Part shown: positions 7,440-10,595 of the stretch, one piece after another
Layout of the letters: each line of letters starts with the position of its first letter
How positions within the stretch are numbered: position 1 is the stretch's first letter
Assembly (NCBI GenBank): GCA_001931875.2
Contig: MSJH02000136.1
Span: 1-10,595, forward strand
From: Byssochlamys sp. IMV 00236
Lineage: Eukaryota > Ascomycota > Eurotiomycetes > Eurotiales > Thermoascaceae
Length of the DNA stretch: 10,595 nucleotides
Reading direction: 5' to 3'
Notes under the pieces: generated by a model
The model's input: only the letters and a program-made list of their open reading frames with translations
Databases searched by the model: none
What the model was told of the DNA's origin: nothing
Program-made: the position numbers and the translations under genes

Positions 7440-8754
7440 CTACTCTTCTTGTTCATCTTCATCATCTTCATCGTCTATGTATTCAAACTGGGTGTAGTAT
7501 GCTGGATTAAATCTCCCAGGGGTAAAGCTGACTACGCCTAATCCAGTTATAACTGCACTTCACAAGTCTCTACGGTTCTTTGTTCGCCAAATAAATTCCA
7601 GAAGAAGCCAAGGAGTCATTTTCTTATTGCGATGATGGTATATTACGTTTTGCTTAATGCCATACCAAGTTCCTAATGCCAAATTTAATATTTTAGGAAT
7701 ATAGATTTACTCTTGGCGGCTACATACCTTCAATTGCATTTGTATGAACTCCAGCAGTAGTAACAAATTCAACAGAATGATTTACCACCTCATGAGTAAG
7801 CGTGCGATCGTGCAAGAGGGGAATATCACGGTAGCCAGCCCAACCATCGGTGCAAACAACAGAATTTGGCTTGACGTATGTTGTGATAATTCTGTTAAGC
7901 GTCTCCTTTGAACGATCGTTAACTGTCACAAAGAAGCATTTTCGTTCAGGTGTTTTTTTAGCACCTCCAACGACCCAAACGCCTTCAACTGAGCCACCAC
8001 GGTTGTACTTTCTCTTGCCGAATTTCGATTCGTCAATTTCTACAACAATAGGAGTACCATCAGCAGAGAGACCATCTATATTACCATGAGTTATATCTGA
8101 GTATAAAGTAAGTGAATGTTCATACCGATCTGCATATCCACTTTGCTAAGTTCCTCCTGCGTGATTTGGTACCATCCATACAAAACCCTTGCCACAGTTG
8201 ATGGGTGAACCTTCACCACATCTGCAATGTCCATGCGACGGGAATGGTGGAGCCAGAAGCACAATATAAGAAGTACTTGAGCACAAGGGATATTCTTTTT
8301 TATAAAAGAAGCTAGCGAGCTTACTGGACCCTGTCGTACCATAACAGCAGCGTTCTCCAGTCTCATAGTTTGTTATTACACCATTGCATCTCCAAGCGTA
8401 CCCACGGTTGCCATTAGATCTCCAGCGGAGCGCACTACCACCAGAGCAAAAAAGTCCACCGGCACCGTAAAAAACACACTTCTCAGTGAAATAGCTATTA
8501 AAAGAAACTATTAGATAAAGTAAAGCTCCTGACAAATAATTCTTACCAGATGGCAATCTCTTTTCATTATCAGCAATGTTTAACATAAATTCCAATGATT
8601 CCAGGAATTTCAACCATAGCACCGTCAGTGATGAAAGTCTCTGTTGCTCTTGCTTCGTGAATCCTGTTGGGATTTGTTTCCAAATTCGCCATTTCTCTTT
8701 TGAATCTGTCGACATTCTGATCTTCATCATCTTACTGTAGAATGTGTCAAGCAT
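7440..8754 (-). pseudogene. Merlin-type (IS1016/ISXO2-like) DDE transposase, intron-containing, probably inactive
   Basis: Cut-and-paste transposase of the Merlin superfamily, related to bacterial IS1595/IS1016. Order on the minus strand: a ~70-residue N-terminal part (8754-8550) and a zinc-ribbon-like part (FCSGGSALRWRS ... YAWRC, about 8470-8386). Then comes an HTH-like region (WLHHSRRMDIADVVKVHPST) and the catalytic core. The core reads DGLSADGTPIVVEIDESKFG (Asp codon 8032-8034), CTDGWAGYRDI (Asp codon 7846-7848) and HTNAIEG (third acidic/Asn site), then TWYGIK, MTPWLLLEFIWRTKNRRDL and an acidic tail. Two introns in the core are clear by frame and family alignment: 8076-8125 (50 nt) and 7673-7727 (55 nt), both GT-AG in phase 1. 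A 39-nt in-frame segment starting GTAAGA near 8546 may be another. Lesions: a TGA at 7560-7562 where a Trp codon (RDLW) is expected, and a frame change near 8370-8385 between WRCNG and ENAAVMVRQGP. A 49-nt GT...CAG intron could bypass the latter, but it would delete the conserved VRxG segment. Confidence 0.8.
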
Positions 8755-8779
8755 TTACTTTATAATTGTCGACATATAT

Positions 8780-8939
8780 TTTACCTGACTCAGCGTTTTC
8801 TTCATTTTGCTGGCTCGATTCAATAACAACTGCTACTTTTAACTCGACATCTTTCCAAATCTTCAGCTTCTTTTGTTTAATTTCGCAAAATGCCCTCTTT
8901 TAATTTACCATTGTCTCCATCGTCAGCATCATTAGCCAT
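8780..8939 (-). pseudogene. Possible degenerate 5' exon of the Merlin transposase
   Basis: On the minus strand an ATG at 8937-8939 opens MANDADDGDNGKLKEGILRN, then a TAA at 8877-8879. A one-frame shift at the AAAA-GAGGG stretch instead gives KRAFCEIKQKKLKIWKDVEL and VAVVIESSQQNEENAES, ending at a good donor (GTAAAA) with a plausible acceptor at CTACAG near 8734. The phases of this exon and the downstream frame still do not match. It looks like coding sequence of the same element with decay, but it could also be chance. Confidence 0.35.
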
Positions 8940-9605
8940 TTCTTGCTCTGTTATCTCCTCAGCATCTAAAAATATTAACAAGCAATTGTTTGGAACCATA
9001 AAAAGTAGTGTAATTTAAGTCTTGGGTTTGTGTGTGTTGTAAAAGATAATAAAAATAGAAGTTTGTGTGTTCATAGTCTTTATAAGACTTTGGGGTTCGT
9101 AGCAAAAATGTTTAAAAGGTAAAGTTATAATAAAGGTTCGATGTGTGGCCATCAGATCGTGTAAAGTTGATCAGACTGAGTTGTACAAAGTAAAAAGAAT
9201 AATAAAGAAGATAAAAAGGTTCCTGAATCCACTTGATTGGAATTATTTAGAAGTAGATAAAAAATAAAAATAAAAAAATAAAAAGGTTGTGATTCAAATC
9301 GTAAGTGATTTATTGAATGATTTTTTGAAAAATGAAAAGAACAATGCCTTTTATACTTGTTAAAAATAAAGTTGGTCGATATAAGGTTCATTTGATTTAA
9401 AGTTCATTTTATTTATGGTTCAAACGTTAGATGGAGAAACCTTAATCTTGCAGTCCAAAAAGGATCAATTATGGTCATTGGTGCTACAACATTATAGCCA
9501 CCTCCCACTCAGCCGTGAATTATTGTAGTTTTTCTTATGGAGATGATCCATGTTTATGTCAGGGGAATTTATCCTCGGTAACCATTTCAAGAATAGAAAG
9601 TCAAC
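8940..9605. other. AT-rich non-coding stretch right of the transposase
   Basis: No gene supported. The minus-strand open frame at 9152-9391 encodes Phe/Asn/Leu-rich low-complexity residues from A/T runs and I reject it. The stretch carries several scattered GGTTC-like motifs (near 9093, 9135, 9219, 9384 and 9418), irregularly spaced after A-rich runs. They may be decayed repeats of the transposon's 5' region. Confidence 0.5.
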
Positions 9606-9755
9606 GGCAATTAAGTAGACCCCCTAGTTTAATACCTCTACTACTACCCCAGTAATTGTTCCTGTTTTTAAAAATTAAGAGGATATATTTTCTGGGTGAA
9701 CACAACTTTCTGGATGTGACATTGAGTGTAAATCCTGGGGGTCTACTTAATTGCC
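9606..9755. mobile_element. 150-bp MITE-like element with perfect 19-bp terminal inverted repeats
   Basis: GGCAATTAAGTAGACCCCC at 9606-9624 is the exact reverse complement of 9737-9755. The 112-bp interior has no coding potential. The first base pair beyond each arm mismatches, so the arms are sharply delimited. Flanking bases (TCAAC left, TGAAG right) do not show a clear target-site duplication. Small size, perfect inverted ends and lack of coding fit a non-autonomous DNA transposon, family unknown. Confidence 0.75.
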
Positions 9756-10268
9756 TGAAGAATGTGTTGATGTTTTGATTTGAAATAGACTATGATTAAA
9801 CAATAACTTCCAAGTATATCTTTTTATTATGATAAATAAGAAGTGGAGTGTTGTGGATACTTAAGGATTATAGCAATAAACATAGAACAATTATAGTCAT
9901 GTTAAACATAACCTGAGATTCAATGCATTAATCCCAATTCAGGGCTGCATAACCTTGATTAGATTTTATTGTATTCAATGGTATACTTCTTTGGTACATA
10001 ATAACTGATATAGCCAATAAGAGCATATTACCTGTTACTGCGCACTGGATAAATAATATTTACTTGACAACCGTTGCTAGGCTATGGTGTGATTTGTTCT
10101 CGATCCAATTACATTGCTCAGGGTCAAATGCAGTTAGCGTTGGACCCTAATTGCTATTGTTATCTCCGTTTGGAAAATTTTATATCTGATCCAGTAGGGC
10201 AGGTACATTTAATGATCCAATAGGGTCAAGAACAAACAGGAAGATACTTTAGGCGAATTGATCGTAAT
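9756..10268. other. Non-coding region with short repeats
   Basis: No open frame of note on either strand. It holds the AGGGTC/GACCCT hairpin (10120-10125 with 10143-10148) and the direct repeats at 10187-10225. The rest is unremarkable AT-rich sequence. Confidence 0.55.
10187..10225. repeat. Two 13-bp direct repeats (TGATCCARTAGGG)
   Basis: TGATCCAGTAGGG (10187-10199) and TGATCCAATAGGG (10213-10225) differ at one base and are spaced 26 bp start to start. A related CGATCCAATTA lies near 10101. Between them CAGGTACATTT (10200-10210) recurs exactly at 10456-10466. Confidence 0.6.
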
Positions 10269-10478
10269 TACAGTGACTCACAAAACCTTTCAAATGTTTT
10301 GAGTTTTTCTACTTTTTTAGCAATAGCTACGGATAAAATAATCACAGTGACTTGTGTCTACCATCATTCGAAAGCCCAAACCTTGGAGATTTTAACAATC
10401 ATAAGCACGTCACGCATAGTGACTGCTATTATGAGAGCGCCAGCGGCAAAGTGAACAGGTACATTTGAAAGGTTTTGA
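10269..10478. mobile_element. Tc1/mariner-like terminal repeat fragment(s)
   Basis: TA at 10269-10270 is followed by CAGTGACTCACAAAACCTTT, the style of a Tc1/mariner end inserted at a TA target. The 17-bp CAAAACCTTTCAAATGT (10281-10297) recurs inverted at 10462-10478 (ACATTTGAAAGGTTTTG), but the outermost CAGTGACTCA bases are not mirrored there. Further AGTGACT copies occur at 10345-10352 and 10418-10427, the last mirrored by AGCAGTCAC at 10512-10520. No transposase coding is visible. This may be a broken or nested non-autonomous copy, or one end of an element continuing past the window. Confidence 0.45.
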
Positions 10479-10595
10479 GCGTTCCTGAAATTGCTGCTGC
10501 ATGTCACATAAAGCAGTCACAAAATGTTTCTGGAAACTTCGCCAATTACTAATAGTCTATTTCTTTTTCATTTAGAAGTTTTTTTCCGTTTTTTT

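Larger units (their letters stand above)
7440..8939 (-). mobile_element. Merlin-superfamily DNA transposon copy (boundaries unresolved)
   Basis: The transposase coding remnant defines the minimum extent. Merlin elements normally have short terminal inverted repeats and 8-9 bp target duplications. I looked in 7280-7440 and 8940-9600 for a matching inverted pair and found none convincing, so the true ends are unknown or eroded. Confidence 0.65.

Noticed and set aside
7850..8089. Plus-strand frame opposite the transposase
   Set aside because: Shadow of the DDE core, which has clear family motifs on the minus strand.
9152..9391. Phe/Asn-rich minus-strand frame
   Set aside because: Low-complexity translation of A/T runs, without motifs or splice context.
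1..10595. tRNA, rRNA or CRISPR array
   Set aside because: No cloverleaf with a proper T-loop (GGTTCRANYC context) was seen, there is no rRNA-like conserved core, and no regular repeat-spacer array. The scattered GGTTC motifs at 9093-9418 are irregular and lack acceptor stems.

Overview
The window looks like nuclear DNA from an early-diverging fungus, most likely Mucoromycota (Mucorales-like). The evidence is AT-rich sequence, compact genes split by short GT-AG introns (mostly about 45-70 nt), CAA-rich polyglutamine coding, and a Merlin/ISXO2-type transposase gene that carries spliceosomal introns. The kingdom-level call is firm (eukaryote, intron-rich, Golgi and peroxisome genes). The phylum-level call is inference.

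The left 6.5 kb is gene-dense. (1) Minus strand, 70-1119: the N-terminal 317 residues of a probable PEX6 peroxisomal AAA-ATPase in three exons, running off the left edge inside an intron. (2) A ~600 bp divergent spacer. (3) Plus strand, 1720-2914: a polyglutamine-rich protein of unknown function with a better-structured C-terminal half; one splice junction is unresolved. (4) Plus strand, 3264-4192: a five-exon Golgi Qb-SNARE, GOS1. (5) Plus strand, 4333-6453: a four-exon TBC-domain Rab GAP of the Gyp5/EVI5 type with a C-terminal coiled coil. GOS1 and the TBC gene are head-to-tail with only 140 bp between stop and start, and both act in ER-Golgi/Golgi vesicle traffic.

The right 4.1 kb is transposon-dominated. 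After a ~1 kb non-coding spacer holding a cluster of perfect hairpins (6852-6946), there is a minus-strand Merlin-type (IS1016/ISXO2-like) transposase at 7440-8754. Its DDE core can be read through two introns, but an in-frame TGA and an apparent frameshift suggest this copy is dead. Further right are a 150-bp palindromic MITE-like element with perfect 19-bp inverted ends (9606-9755), a short direct-repeat cluster (10187-10225), and a Tc1/mariner-like terminal sequence next to a TA dinucleotide (from 10271). No coding gene is supported from about 8940 to the right end.

No wholly new system is evident. The items most worth a second look are the hairpin cluster, the intron-bearing but broken Merlin transposase, the MITE-like element, and the unrecognised conserved-looking C-terminal domain of the polyQ protein.
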